DNA from: an uncultured Candidatus Actinomarina sp.
GTDB lineage: Bacteria > Actinomycetota > Acidimicrobiia > Actinomarinales > Actinomarinaceae
NCBI GenBank assembly: GCA_902526825.1
Contig: CABZMN010000004.1
Span: forward strand, 1-64,000
Reading direction: 5' to 3'
DNA: 64,000 bases
In this document: positions 26,274 to 34,846 of the stretch, in pieces
Layout: each line of letters begins with the position of its first letter
How positions within the stretch are numbered: the first letter of the stretch is position 1
The notes under the pieces: model-generated
Databases searched by the model: none
Told to the model about the DNA's origin: nothing
What the model saw: the letters and a program-made list of their open reading frames with translations, nothing else
Translations under genes and position numbers: made by a program

Positions 26274-27188
26274 GTGGAAAAATCCGATTTTATATGGTTT
26301 GATGGTGAATTTGTAGACTGGGACAGTGCTCAGATAAATGTAATGACACACACTCTGCATTATGGGACTGGTGTGTTTGAAGGTATAAGAGCAAGAAATA
26401 CAGAAAAAGGCGTCTCAATTTTTAGACTTAATGACCATGTTGATAGATTATTTGCTTCAGCTGATTCATATAATTTAAAAATTCCGTACACTAAAGAAGT
26501 TATTTTTGAGGCAATAAAAGATGTTGTGAGCAAAAACAAGCTTGAATCAGCATACATCAGACCTTTAGTTTTTTTTGGTGAAGGGGAAATGGGACTTCTT
26601 CCAAAAGATGTTCCTGTAAGGGTTTCAATAGCAGCGTGGTACTGGGGAGCTTATTTAGGAGACGAGGCAGTCAATCAAGGTGTCAACGTTTGTATTTCAA
26701 GATGGAGAAGAATTAGTCCGACGAGTTTTATACCTTTAGCTAAAGGTGTGGGAGGCTACATGAACTCAACATTAGCCAAGATTGATGCTGTTGAGAATGG
26801 TTTTGATGACGCAATAATGTTGGGTGATGATGGAACAGTTGCTGAGGGCAGTGGACAAAATATTTTTATTGTTAAAGATAATAATATTTCTACACCTCCA
26901 AATTCCACAGGTGCCCTAAATGGAATTACCAGAAGAACAGTAATTGAGATTGCTAAACAGAAAAATATACCAATTGAAGAAAAAAACCTTACTGTTAAAG
27001 ATCTTAAAACTGCGGATGAGGTATTTTTTACTGGAACTGCAACGGGTGTTATTGGAGTAGTAAGTATTGATAAAGATGATATATCTGATGGGCAGGTTGG
27101 AAAAATCACTTCAGACATAATTGATTCATATGAAGATGTGGTTAATGGAAAGGACGATAATTTTAAATCATATATAACATTGATTTAA
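26274..27188 (+). CDS. ilvE: Branched-chain amino acid aminotransferase
   Basis: Class IV PLP aminotransferase for the last step of Val/Leu/Ile synthesis. The 304 residues include FIWFDGEFVDW, HTLHYGTGVFEGIRA, the PLP Lys157 in PLAKGVGGYMNS, and GSGQNIFIVKDN. The GTG start lies nine bases after the -10 box with no Shine-Dalgarno. A D-amino acid or aminodeoxychorismate relative is possible, but the HYGTGVFEG context and length favour IlvE. Its stop shares one base with the next gene start. Confidence 0.92.
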   Translation: MEKSDFIWFDGEFVDWDSAQINVMTHTLHYGTGVFEGIRARNTEKGVSIFRLNDHVDRLFASADSYNLKIPYTKEVIFEAIKDVVSKNKLESAYIRPLVFFGEGEMGLLPKDVPVRVSIAAWYWGAYLGDEAVNQGVNVCISRWRRISPTSFIPLAKGVGGYMNSTLAKIDAVENGFDDAIMLGDDGTVAEGSGQNIFIVKDNNISTPPNSTGALNGITRRTVIEIAKQKNIPIEEKNLTVKDLKTADEVFFTGTATGVIGVVSIDKDDISDGQVGKITSDIIDSYEDVVNGKDDNFKSYITLI

Positions 27189-27604
27189 TGCCACAAGAAC
27201 CAAGTATCAATTTAGATAAAATTAAAAGAATAAACGACCCGGTAATGCCTGTACCGAGGAAAAACTTTAAAAGACTTGCAGAAAATCTTGATCCAAACGA
27301 CAAAGAAGTTTTTGGAAGTACTGGACCAGACAGTGGTTTTGCATTAAAAATAGTGAACAAGTACAAAACTTTATGGGGTAACCATCCAAGAAATAAATTA
27401 GTTACATCTATTGTTACAAACCTAATAATTAATAGAGCAGCTCATTTTGGTAGAGCTCCAACAGTATATGATCTTCACCATATATTGGGTATATTAAGAA
27501 TAACTGAAAATAGCCTTGGTGATCTATCTGAAGAATTGTTAATTAAATGCTCTAAGGAAAAAAATAAAGGCACACACCTTTTATCAATATTTAATTTTTA
27601 CTAA
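27188..27604 (+). CDS. Conserved-looking protein of unknown function
   Basis: 138 residues, soluble, basic, with Pro-rich N-terminal text (NDPVMPVPRKNFKRL) and a helical C-terminal half (HPRNKLVTSIVTNLIINRAA, APTVYDLHHILGI). I recognise no domain. The ATG overlaps the ilvE stop by one base (TAATG), so it is probably translated with ilvE. It is followed by a 38-base gap before the FAH-family gene. Confidence 0.65.
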   Translation: MPQEPSINLDKIKRINDPVMPVPRKNFKRLAENLDPNDKEVFGSTGPDSGFALKIVNKYKTLWGNHPRNKLVTSIVTNLIINRAAHFGRAPTVYDLHHILGILRITENSLGDLSEELLIKCSKEKNKGTHLLSIFNFY

Positions 27605-27642
27605 ACACTCTATTTTTCTAATGCCTTAATATTGTTAAAAGT

Positions 27643-28410
27643 ATGAAAATTGTAAGAGCAAAACATCAAAATGAAATCTTTTATGGAGAGCTTATTGACG
27701 ACAAAGTTGTTCGTTACGAGGGGTCACCTCTAGTTGTCTGGGAAAGTACAGAAGAAATCTATGAACTTGATGAAATTGAATTATTAGCACCTGTCTTACC
27801 ATCAAAAGTTATTGCAGTAGCAAAAAACTATGCAAAACATGCTGAGGAAATGGGTTTGCCTGGATATGAGTATCAGGCAGATAATCCAGTATTTTTTATT
27901 AAACCTTCAACCTCGGTAATTGGCACTGGTCAAAATATAATATATCCAAAAATAGGTCAACATGTTGATCATGAAGCAGAACTAGCACTAGTGATTTCAA
28001 AAGTCAGTAAAAATATTTCTAGAGAAAATTGGACGGAACATGTTCTTGGATTAACTGCAGCTAATGATTTATCAGAAAGAGTATTACAAGGCAAAACAGG
28101 TCACTTTACAAGAGCAAAGGGTTTTGACACATTTTGTCCTTTGGGACCATTTATTCAAACAGAGTTTACAAATAATCCAGAACTCAACATTAAAGCATTT
28201 GTCAATGGTGAACTTAAACAGGATGGTAACAGTCGAGATATGATATATTCAATCGGTGAAATATTAGAATTTGTTACTTCAATTATGACATTACTTCCTG
28301 GCGATGTTGTGATGACGGGTACACCTGAAGGGGTTAGTCAAGTTAAGCCTGGAGATGAAATTAAAATTGAAATTGAAACACTTGGAACCTTATTAAATTC
28401 AGTTGAGTAA
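27643..28410 (+). CDS. Fumarylacetoacetate hydrolase family protein
   Basis: The 255 residues hold a FAH-type C-C bond hydrolase or decarboxylase domain. PSKVIAVAKNYAKHAEEMG opens the domain, DHEAELALVI and GLTAANDLSER carry metal ligands, and MTGTPEGVSQVKPGD closes the active site. An N-terminal lid domain of about 45 residues precedes it. The exact substrate is not readable; oxaloacetate decarboxylase or an acylpyruvase are usual for this size. The position three bases before gltX matches the FAH-gltX order known in mycobacteria. Confidence 0.88.
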   Translation: MKIVRAKHQNEIFYGELIDDKVVRYEGSPLVVWESTEEIYELDEIELLAPVLPSKVIAVAKNYAKHAEEMGLPGYEYQADNPVFFIKPSTSVIGTGQNIIYPKIGQHVDHEAELALVISKVSKNISRENWTEHVLGLTAANDLSERVLQGKTGHFTRAKGFDTFCPLGPFIQTEFTNNPELNIKAFVNGELKQDGNSRDMIYSIGEILEFVTSIMTLLPGDVVMTGTPEGVSQVKPGDEIKIEIETLGTLLNSVE

Positions 28411-28413
28411 ATT

Positions 28414-29721
28414 ATGAAATTAAGAATTGCGCCATCACCTACCGGAGAGCTTCATATTGGCAATGCAAGAACGGCATTATTTAACTGGCTTTATGCAAGA
28501 AAAAATAATGGTAAATTTCTTCTCAGAATAGACGATACTGATACTGAAAGAAGCACTCCAGAATATATTGAAAATATTGTACAAAATCTTTCATGGCTTG
28601 GTATCGACTGGGATGAGGGTTATGAATGTAGTGATTCAAATTCTTATAAACAGTCAGATAGATTTGGCAGGTATGAGGAAATAGCAAATCAACTACTTGA
28701 AAATGATTTTGCATATGAAGATGATGGAGCAGTGAGATTTAGAGTTGAAAAAGATAAAGAGATATTTTTTCAAGACTATGTAATAGGAGATATGAAATTT
28801 AATACCAATGATGTTGAGGATTTTGTAATTTTAAGATCTGATAAGAGCCCAACATATCACCTAGCTTCTACTGTAGATGATATTGACTATGAGATAACAA
28901 TAATCGCTAGAGGAGAGGATATCCTTTCTTCCACTCCAAAACATATAATGATAATGAATGCATTAAATGCAAAAGTTCCTGATTTTTGCCATCTCCCTTT
29001 GTTGTTTGGTCCAGACGGAAAAAAATTAAGTAAAAGACATGGTGATACTTCAGTCTCATCTTTTAGAGAACGTGGAGTTTTATCTGAAACGATGTTTAAT
29101 TATATGTCGATTCTTGGTTGGTCCCCAGGAAATGATTTAGAAATATTTGACAAAGAATTTGCAATAAATAATTTTGATTTAAAAAATGTTTTAGCTAACC
29201 CCGCAATTTTTGATACACAAAAGCTTCTTTGGATGAATGGTCAATATATAAGAGAATTTGATGAAAAAACATTTAATAAGATTGCTCATGATGCAATTGA
29301 AACTTCATTATCAAGGGAGCTTTTTAGCGAGGAAATTGAAAGGATCAATTTAATTCTTTCTGTTGTTCAAGAACGCCTTGAAACATTAAAGGACTTAATT
29401 GGACAGGTTGAATTTCTACTCGATGAGCCTTTTAATGTTGACGAGGACGAATGGGAAGAAGTTAATTCAAAATCTGCTCAGGATTATCTTACGAACATTC
29501 GAAATGAATTTAAAACAATGAAAGACTTTGAACTAGACAAAATTGAAGCAATGATGAGAGAACAGTTAAAGAAACTTGATATAAAACCTAAAGAAGGATT
29601 CCAGGCTGCAAGAGTTGCAATAACTGGTACAAAAATAAGTCCGCCATTATTTGAATCCATTTATGCACTAGGTCAATCTTCTACAATTGCAAGAATTGCC
29701 GAAAAGATTGATAATTTGTAA
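28414..29721 (+). CDS. gltX: Glutamyl-tRNA synthetase
   Basis: Charges tRNA-Glu and, in organisms with GatCAB and no GlnRS, also tRNA-Gln. The 435 residues have RIAPSPTGELHIGNARTALF (HIGH motif) and KLSKRHGDTSV (KMSKS motif). The C-terminal anticodon-binding cage is shorter than in E. coli GltX (471). There is no visible zinc Cys cluster. Two tRNA-Glu genes and one tRNA-Gln gene follow directly, bringing enzyme and substrates together. Confidence 0.96.
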   Translation: MKLRIAPSPTGELHIGNARTALFNWLYARKNNGKFLLRIDDTDTERSTPEYIENIVQNLSWLGIDWDEGYECSDSNSYKQSDRFGRYEEIANQLLENDFAYEDDGAVRFRVEKDKEIFFQDYVIGDMKFNTNDVEDFVILRSDKSPTYHLASTVDDIDYEITIIARGEDILSSTPKHIMIMNALNAKVPDFCHLPLLFGPDGKKLSKRHGDTSVSSFRERGVLSETMFNYMSILGWSPGNDLEIFDKEFAINNFDLKNVLANPAIFDTQKLLWMNGQYIREFDEKTFNKIAHDAIETSLSRELFSEEIERINLILSVVQERLETLKDLIGQVEFLLDEPFNVDEDEWEEVNSKSAQDYLTNIRNEFKTMKDFELDKIEAMMREQLKKLDIKPKEGFQAARVAITGTKISPPLFESIYALGQSSTIARIAEKIDNL

Positions 29722-29761
29722 CAAATAATATATATAAGTTACTATATTCTTATACAAATAC

Positions 29762-29834
29762 GGCCCCGTCGTCCAGAGGCCTAGGACGCTGGGTTTTCAA
29801 CCCAGAAACGCCGGTTCGAATCCGGTCGGGGCTG
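29762..29834 (+). tRNA. tRNA-Glu (anticodon TTC)
   Basis: A 73-base cloverleaf: acceptor GGCCCCG with CGGGGCT, D arm GTCC/GGAC, anticodon arm CTGGG-TTTTCAA-CCCAG (anticodon TTC), T arm GCCGG-TTCGAAT-CCGGT, discriminator G. CCA is not encoded. The first acceptor pair is a G1-U72 wobble, unusual for tRNA-Glu. First of three tRNAs after gltX. Confidence 0.97.
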
Positions 29835-29841
29835 CTACCTT

Positions 29842-29913
29842 TCGGGGATGGTGTAATTGGCAACACAATGGGTTCTGGTCCCATCGTTGAGGGTTCAAGT
29901 CCTTCTCCCCGAG
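29842..29913 (+). tRNA. tRNA-Gln (anticodon CTG)
   Basis: A 72-base cloverleaf: acceptor TCGGGGA with TCCCCGA, anticodon arm ATGGG-TTCTGGT-CCCAT (anticodon CTG), T loop GGTTCAAGTCC, discriminator G, CCA not encoded. The U1-A72 pair is the known GatCAB recognition feature of bacterial tRNA-Gln, consistent with gatCAB in this window. The UUG-reading tRNA-Gln is not here. Confidence 0.97.
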
Positions 29914-29917
29914 CAGA

Positions 29918-29990
29918 GGCCCCGTCGTCTAGAGGCCTAGGACGCCGCCCTCTCAAGGCGGAAACGCCGGTTCAAATCCGGTCGGGGCTG
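29918..29990 (+). tRNA. tRNA-Glu (anticodon CTC)
   Basis: A 73-base cloverleaf nearly identical to the first tRNA-Glu except for the anticodon stem: CCGCC-CTCTCAA-GGCGG (anticodon CTC). The T arm reads TTCAAAT. The same G1-U72 wobble and discriminator G occur; CCA is not encoded. Its last base is directly followed by the stop codon of convergent cofC. Confidence 0.97.
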
Positions 29991-30593
29991 CTAAAACTGT
30001 AAATTTTTAGACCATCTTGGTCTATGCTGAAGAAAACTAATGAAATCTTCTTCATCATCTATTTCAAAACTAAATTCTTTATTAAATGATTTTTTGATAT
30101 CTAAATTCTCTTTAAGAAAAATATTCATGTGATTATCAAAACTATTTTTACCATACATTAATTTTTTAACTTTAATATTTCCCCCAAGTAGAGGAGTTCC
30201 GCTATCTTTACTTGAACATATTACAATCTGGGATGACTTGCATTCTTTTATCCATTCCTGTGCATAAAAATTGTTTAGGTATGGCAGGTCAGCATGACAG
30301 ATAGTCCAATATTCATATTCATAAGAGTGAAGAAACTCTTCTAGCTCAAAATTTAAACCTTTTTTTCTAGTTGAGAATGTCTCAATATCATTGTTCTTAC
30401 AGTAATCAATAACAAGCTCATCATTTGTGACACAAACAATTTTTGTTTCGTCATTTTCAAATGATTTCACTATATTTTCAAACATTCCTTTTGATAGTTC
30501 TATTCTTTTTTCAACACTCAGAACATTTTCAAGTCTAGACATTGGATTTTTAAAATTTCTTACGGGGATACCTATCAAAAAATTTTTTAACAT
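29991..30593 (-). CDS. CofC/FbiD-like phospholactate or phosphoenolpyruvate guanylyltransferase
   Basis: Probably the guanylyltransferase that activates a three-carbon phosphoacid for coenzyme F420 synthesis (PEP in actinobacterial FbiD). The 200 residues carry GIPVRNFKNPMSRL, like the CofC PVKxxxxAKSRL start, then RIELSKGMFENIV, VCVTND, a GLNFELEEFL segment in the GLN position, and CHADLPYL in the ADLP position. Several positions are diverged, so confidence is moderate; another small nucleotidyltransferase is the alternative. The ATG lies six bases after TAAAGT (30600-30605). It is divergent from pyk, whose substrate is also PEP. Confidence 0.72.
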   Translation of the reverse strand: MLKNFLIGIPVRNFKNPMSRLENVLSVEKRIELSKGMFENIVKSFENDETKIVCVTNDELVIDYCKNNDIETFSTRKKGLNFELEEFLHSYEYEYWTICHADLPYLNNFYAQEWIKECKSSQIVICSSKDSGTPLLGGNIKVKKLMYGKNSFDNHMNIFLKENLDIKKSFNKEFSFEIDDEEDFISFLQHRPRWSKNLQF

Positions 30594-30636
30594 TACAACA
30601 CTTTACATATTCCATGCTATTAAGTTATATATTGAA
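30594..30636. promoter_or_regulatory. Divergent leaderless-type promoters of cofC and pyk
   Basis: Within 43 bases, TAAAGT on the minus strand (30600-30605) precedes the cofC ATG by six bases. TTATAT on the plus strand (30625-30630) precedes the pyk ATG by six bases. Neither gene has a Shine-Dalgarno. The -35 regions of the two must interleave or reach into the opposite gene. Confidence 0.45.
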
Positions 30637-32034
30637 ATGACAAGAAAAACTAAAATAATCGCAACAGTAGGTCCAAGTATTCATTCAAAAGAGGCTATCA
30701 ATGAAATTATTGATGCAGGAGCTAATGTTTTAAGGTTAAATTTTTCACATGGATCTAATGAAGAATATCAACAAATAGTAGATTGGTCTAGATCATCAAA
30801 TAAAAAAATTGCAATAATGCAAGATATTCAAGGTCCAAAAATAAGAACAGGACATTTGGAACAATCATTTGACCTATCTCAAGGAGCTGAAATTGAAATA
30901 TTCAATAAAGATTCAAAGAAAAATAATGAAAATATTGTTATAAATTATGACCAATTATTTGAGGATGTGAGTGAAGGTGAACGAATTTTAATTGATGATG
31001 GAAAATTGTCCCTAAGAGTTATAAAAAAAGCAAAAAATAAAATTATTGCTGAGGTAGAGATTGGGGGACAATTAAGATCTAATCAAGGTGTTGCTTTCCC
31101 AGATTCTAATTTATCAGTTTCAACTTTAACAAAAAAAGATATTGAAGATTTAGAGTTCGGCAATCAACTTGGAGTTGATTTTGTCGCTGTTTCTTTTGTT
31201 CGCAACGCAGAAGAAATTATAAATGTCAAGAAATACATAGATGCTGATACAAAAGTTATAGCAAAAATTGAACTTAAGTCTGGAGTAAAAAATCTAAAAT
31301 CAATTATTCAAGAGTCGGATGGAGTGATGGTAGCAAGGGGTGATTTAGGTGTACAGCTTCCTCTTGAGAGAATTCCACTCGTTCAAAAAGAGATTTTAAA
31401 TGAAACAAATTTACAGGGAAAAATTACAATAACAGCTACTGAAATGTTAACTTCTATGATTTCTTCTCATAGGCCCACAAGAGCAGAGGTTTCTGACATT
31501 ACAAATGCAATACTTGATGGAACTGATGCTGTAATGTTGTCAGCGGAAACCTCAATCGGTGAAAACCCAATTGAGGTTGTTAGTGCCATGGCAAAGATAT
31601 GTAGTGAGGTAGATAATGTATCTACTACAAAAATAACATCATCTAAAGATGTATTGACTTCTGATGAACTAACAAATTCACTTTCAAAAGCTGCGGTACA
31701 AGTAGCGAATGATTCTAATGCAAAGGCAATTGTAGCTTTTACTGAAACTGGTAAAACAGCGTTGTTGATTTCAAATCATCGACCAGATGCTCCAATTTTT
31801 ACATTTACAACTGTTGGAAAAACTTTTAATCAACTTAATTTGATATGGGGAGTAGAACAGATAAAGATAGATAGACTAGAAACTACTGATGAGATGTTTG
31901 CGATTGCAAATCAGTGGCTAAGTGAAGAGATGAATTTTTTAAAAAATGATAAAGTAGTTATTGTCGCTGGTACACCTCCAAATAAAGAGGCAGCAACTAA
32001 CCTTATTAGAATAATGAAGATTGGTGAATTTTAA
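30637..32034 (+). CDS. pyk: Pyruvate kinase
   Basis: Converts PEP and ADP to pyruvate and ATP. TRKTKIIATVGPSIHSKEAI marks the true start at 30637; an open frame runs 70 codons further upstream but is antisense to cofC and unlike the family. Also present are RLNFSHG, GDLGVQLP, and the signature ITATEMLTSMI with RAEVSDITNAILDGTDA. The 465 residues end with the normal C domain and lack the PEP-utiliser extension seen in some pyruvate kinases. The stop overlaps the next ATG by one base. Confidence 0.95.
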   Translation: MTRKTKIIATVGPSIHSKEAINEIIDAGANVLRLNFSHGSNEEYQQIVDWSRSSNKKIAIMQDIQGPKIRTGHLEQSFDLSQGAEIEIFNKDSKKNNENIVINYDQLFEDVSEGERILIDDGKLSLRVIKKAKNKIIAEVEIGGQLRSNQGVAFPDSNLSVSTLTKKDIEDLEFGNQLGVDFVAVSFVRNAEEIINVKKYIDADTKVIAKIELKSGVKNLKSIIQESDGVMVARGDLGVQLPLERIPLVQKEILNETNLQGKITITATEMLTSMISSHRPTRAEVSDITNAILDGTDAVMLSAETSIGENPIEVVSAMAKICSEVDNVSTTKITSSKDVLTSDELTNSLSKAAVQVANDSNAKAIVAFTETGKTALLISNHRPDAPIFTFTTVGKTFNQLNLIWGVEQIKIDRLETTDEMFAIANQWLSEEMNFLKNDKVVIVAGTPPNKEAATNLIRIMKIGEF

Positions 32035-32336
32035 TGGGCCAAAAAATTGAATTAAAGACAACTCAATTTGGAAAAAATGTCATATTCGACTTAAACAGAT
32101 CATTATCAGGACAAGATGGTGAAACTTATTACAATATAGCCCATGCTTCATTAACAAATGAAATCAGCGCACAACTGGCAATGAAACTATTTCAATTCTC
32201 AAATGATATTGAAAATATCTTTATTCAATCGAATGTTGTTACTGTTAATTTTACAAAAAACATGGGTACTGCAGTTACAGACTTTGAGAAGCTTATCGAA
32301 GATTTCTTCCTTTTTTATGGAGATGAGGAAGAATGA
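32034..32336 (+). CDS. Nfu N-terminal-domain-like small protein
   Basis: 100 residues. The middle (EISAQLAMKLFQFSNDIENI, then NVVTVNFTKN) resembles the Nfu_N pattern of a segment with two strands before SPLAKxLFxIxGVxSVxxxxxFITVTK, usually fused to the Fe-S-binding Nfu domain. Here it stands alone. This assignment is by eye and moderate. It is linked to pyk by a TAATG overlap and to the epimerase gene by ATGA, so it is co-translated with both. It has no Cys, so it cannot hold a cluster itself. Confidence 0.55.
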   Translation: MGQKIELKTTQFGKNVIFDLNRSLSGQDGETYYNIAHASLTNEISAQLAMKLFQFSNDIENIFIQSNVVTVNFTKNMGTAVTDFEKLIEDFFLFYGDEEE

Positions 32337-33268
32337 TAGTTGGGGTCACAGGTGCCTCTGGTTTTATTGGTAAAAAAACAATTAAAATTTTAAAGGATTC
32401 TGGCCATGAAGTTAGAAGATTTGTAAGAAGAGAAGTAAAGAGTGATGATGAAATTTATTGGAGCCCAGCAAAAAAGGAAATAGATAAAGATAAATTTCAA
32501 GAACTTGATGCAATAATCCATTTAGCTGGTGAAAGTATTGCTCCACAGGATATACTAGGTTTCCTACCTTTTGCAGGTGGTCGATGGTCAAAAGAAAGAA
32601 AATCACGAATTTATTGGTCTAGGAAGTGGGCATCTGATCTTTTTGTCGATACATACAAATCATGTGAAAAATATCCAAAAATATTTATTACGGCATCTGG
32701 AAATGATATTTATGGAGATCATGGAGATGAGATAGTTACCGAACAGACTCCGTTTAATCGAGGACAATTTTTACAAATGGTTGCTGAAGAATGCTGGGAA
32801 GAACCATTATATGAAATTGAAAAAATGGGGGTAAGAGTAATGAAGTGTAGAGCTGGAATTGTCTTAGGGAAGGGAAATATTGCAACACAAATATTTACAC
32901 TTATATCAAAATTAAATTTGTCGGGTCCAATTGGAGATGGTAAACAATATTTTTCTTGGGTATCTGTTTATGACATGGCGGAAGCATTTGTATTTTGTTT
33001 AGAAAATGAAAATATTAAGGGTGCTGTTAATGTGACTGCTCCTGAACCTTTACAACAGAAAGAATTTTCAAGAGCCATTGCAAAAATAATGAATAAAGCT
33101 TTTTTTGCCCCTCCTTTACCGCCAATTATAATGAGATTAGCTGTTGGTTGGGAACTAGGCGAGCAACTTGGTTTAAATAGTATTAGAGCAATTCCTCAAA
33201 AACTATTAAAAGAGGGATTTCAGTTTAAAAATCCTACTTTAGAAACAATGAAAGATGATTTTAATTAA
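32333..33268 (+). CDS. TIGR01777-family NAD-dependent epimerase-like protein (SDR39U1/YfcH type)
   Basis: 311-residue extended SDR. The nucleotide-binding start is VGVTGASGFIGKKTI, followed by the family-specific HLAGESIAP, GRWSKERKSRIYWSR, SGNDIYGDHGDE and KCRAGIVLGKG. The C-terminal DUF1731 region (LPPIIMRLAVG, IRAIPQKLLKEGF) is present. The enzymatic substrate of this family is not known. The canonical YxxxK is replaced by family-typical residues around IYGDHGD. It is operonic with pyk on one side and the coiled-coil gene on the other. Confidence 0.88.
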   Translation: MIVGVTGASGFIGKKTIKILKDSGHEVRRFVRREVKSDDEIYWSPAKKEIDKDKFQELDAIIHLAGESIAPQDILGFLPFAGGRWSKERKSRIYWSRKWASDLFVDTYKSCEKYPKIFITASGNDIYGDHGDEIVTEQTPFNRGQFLQMVAEECWEEPLYEIEKMGVRVMKCRAGIVLGKGNIATQIFTLISKLNLSGPIGDGKQYFSWVSVYDMAEAFVFCLENENIKGAVNVTAPEPLQQKEFSRAIAKIMNKAFFAPPLPPIIMRLAVGWELGEQLGLNSIRAIPQKLLKEGFQFKNPTLETMKDDFN

Positions 33269-33624
33269 TGAGTAGCTACGAAGAAAGAATGTCGCAAAAA
33301 TATAATTTTTTCTCTTCGGAGGGAAAAAGTCCAGTTCCTGATTCAGAATCAGAAAAAGAAACAAAAAGTGAAGAAATTATTCATGAAGTTGATGAGGCAA
33401 ATGATACTCAAGAAGATGAAAACATGCTCGTTCCAATATCTGCTTGGAAGAAAGTTTTAGACCAACTTGGAAATTTACATGAGGCTGATAAGTTAATGGC
33501 TGAAGCTAGAGAGAGGGCAGCAAAAGCAGAAGCCGAAAGTGAATTTTTAAGAGAAAAACTTAAAAACACACGAGAAGAATTAAATACATTTAAAAAGAAA
33601 AGAAGGTTTTTCTTTTTTAAATAA
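33268..33624 (+). CDS. Acidic coiled-coil protein with basic-aromatic tail
   Basis: 118 residues of unknown family. The N-terminal half is disordered and acidic (Glu/Asp/Ser-rich). LVPISAWKKVLDQLGNL begins a continuous helix of about 50 residues (EARERAAKAEAESEFLREK) that should form a coiled coil. The last ten residues are KKKRRFFFFK, a charged and aromatic patch that could bind membrane or nucleic acid. The ATG overlaps the stop of the epimerase gene by one base (TAATG). It ends one base from a convergent transporter gene. Confidence 0.7.
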   Translation: MSSYEERMSQKYNFFSSEGKSPVPDSESEKETKSEEIIHEVDEANDTQEDENMLVPISAWKKVLDQLGNLHEADKLMAEARERAAKAEAESEFLREKLKNTREELNTFKKKRRFFFFK

Positions 33625-33625
33625 C

Positions 33626-34846
33626 TTAATCTATAAAATTACTTTCATCAGAGACACCCCTGATAATATAAAATGAAATCATTAAAAGCACAACAAGAGA
33701 CAACATCGCAGTATTTCGTCCTAAATTTAAAGTGTTAACAATAAAGCCCCATAAAATAGGACCTACAATTGTTGCAAATCTTCCAACAGTAGAATATAAA
33801 CCATAAAATTCACCAAGATGTTGCTTTGGACTAAGTCTTGTCATAAATACTCTATCAACTGCAAATATTCCACCAATATTGAAGCCACCAATAACTCCAG
33901 TTACATAAATTAACCAGTCAATATCAAATTCTGTAGAAATAACTGCAATGATTAATGAAACCATCCAACAACCTAAGCTAAATAAAGTGCATTTTCTTGG
34001 ACCATATTTATCTCCAGCTTTACCGTAAACATAACCACCGATAATCGAGATAATGATTGCCAGGGCTAATAAATTTTGACTGTCTTCAGCTGTAAGACCA
34101 GCCTCTTCAACAAGGTATACTGCCAGTAGACCACTGATTAAAGTATTAATTGCATCTGCATAAAAGAATCGCCCAATAAGAAATCTAGTAAGACCTTTAT
34201 ATTCTCTAGAATGCTTCCACGACTTAATTACGATATAAAGAGATTCTCTAAATTTAACGCTTGTTTTAATAATATTAAATTTTTTCTCTTCGATAAATAA
34301 AAATGCTGGAATTGAGAATAATAAAAAAAGAATTGCCACAGATCTAAAAATCTCTACATAACTGTAACCAAATTCCTGAAGAATTGATGCAACGCCAAAC
34401 CCTATAAGTGATCCCATATATCCAAATGCAACTCCCATTCCTGAAATCTTTCCTCTGTTATTTTCATTACTTACTGAAACAAGAAGAGCATCGTAGACCA
34501 CTGATCCGAGATTAAATCCAATCAATGAAATGATAAACAAAAGAACAGATATATTTACATTGAATGTACCAAGAAGGAAGGTCGCTATTATACAGATTGC
34601 AGTTGTAATAAATAATAATGGTTTCTTTCCTTGTGCTCCATCACTTCTTGCTCCTACCCAAGGACCAGTTAAGGCAACAATTACCATTGCTCCTGAAGTT
34701 GCAAGACCCAAAGCTTGGTCTGTCCAACCTTGTTCACTAACAAGCCAGACTGAAAAATATAAACCAGGAATTACAAATGCGTAAACTGTATTTGCTAAAT
34801 CAAAAAGTAACCAGGAATATAAACTTTTTTTCTTTACTTCATTCAT
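33626..34846 (-). CDS. MFS transporter, UMF1/Atg22-like
   Basis: 406 residues, about twelve hydrophobic helices. YSWLLFDLANTVYAFVIPG at the start, VALTGPWVGARSDGAQGKKP after helix 2, and SVVYDALLVSVSN are the Atg22-like (UMF1) pattern. This family includes vacuolar amino acid effluxers and many bacterial members of unknown substrate. Its ATG overlaps the end of the aminotransferase gene by one base, so it may carry a related amino or keto acid. A second paralogue is at 36.9-38.2 kb. Confidence 0.85.
   Translation of the reverse strand: MNEVKKKSLYSWLLFDLANTVYAFVIPGLYFSVWLVSEQGWTDQALGLATSGAMVIVALTGPWVGARSDGAQGKKPLLFITTAICIIATFLLGTFNVNISVLLFIISLIGFNLGSVVYDALLVSVSNENNRGKISGMGVAFGYMGSLIGFGVASILQEFGYSYVEIFRSVAILFLLFSIPAFLFIEEKKFNIIKTSVKFRESLYIVIKSWKHSREYKGLTRFLIGRFFYADAINTLISGLLAVYLVEEAGLTAEDSQNLLALAIIISIIGGYVYGKAGDKYGPRKCTLFSLGCWMVSLIIAVISTEFDIDWLIYVTGVIGGFNIGGIFAVDRVFMTRLSPKQHLGEFYGLYSTVGRFATIVGPILWGFIVNTLNLGRNTAMLSLVVLLMISFYIIRGVSDESNFID

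Noticed and set aside
29750..29956. Open frame of 68 codons on the minus strand
   Set aside because: It is the reverse of the tRNA cluster; repeated text in it comes from the two similar tRNA-Glu genes.
30427..30636. Upstream extension of pyk by 70 codons
   Set aside because: It is antisense to cofC, unlike any pyruvate kinase, and the family start and a -10 box point to 30637.
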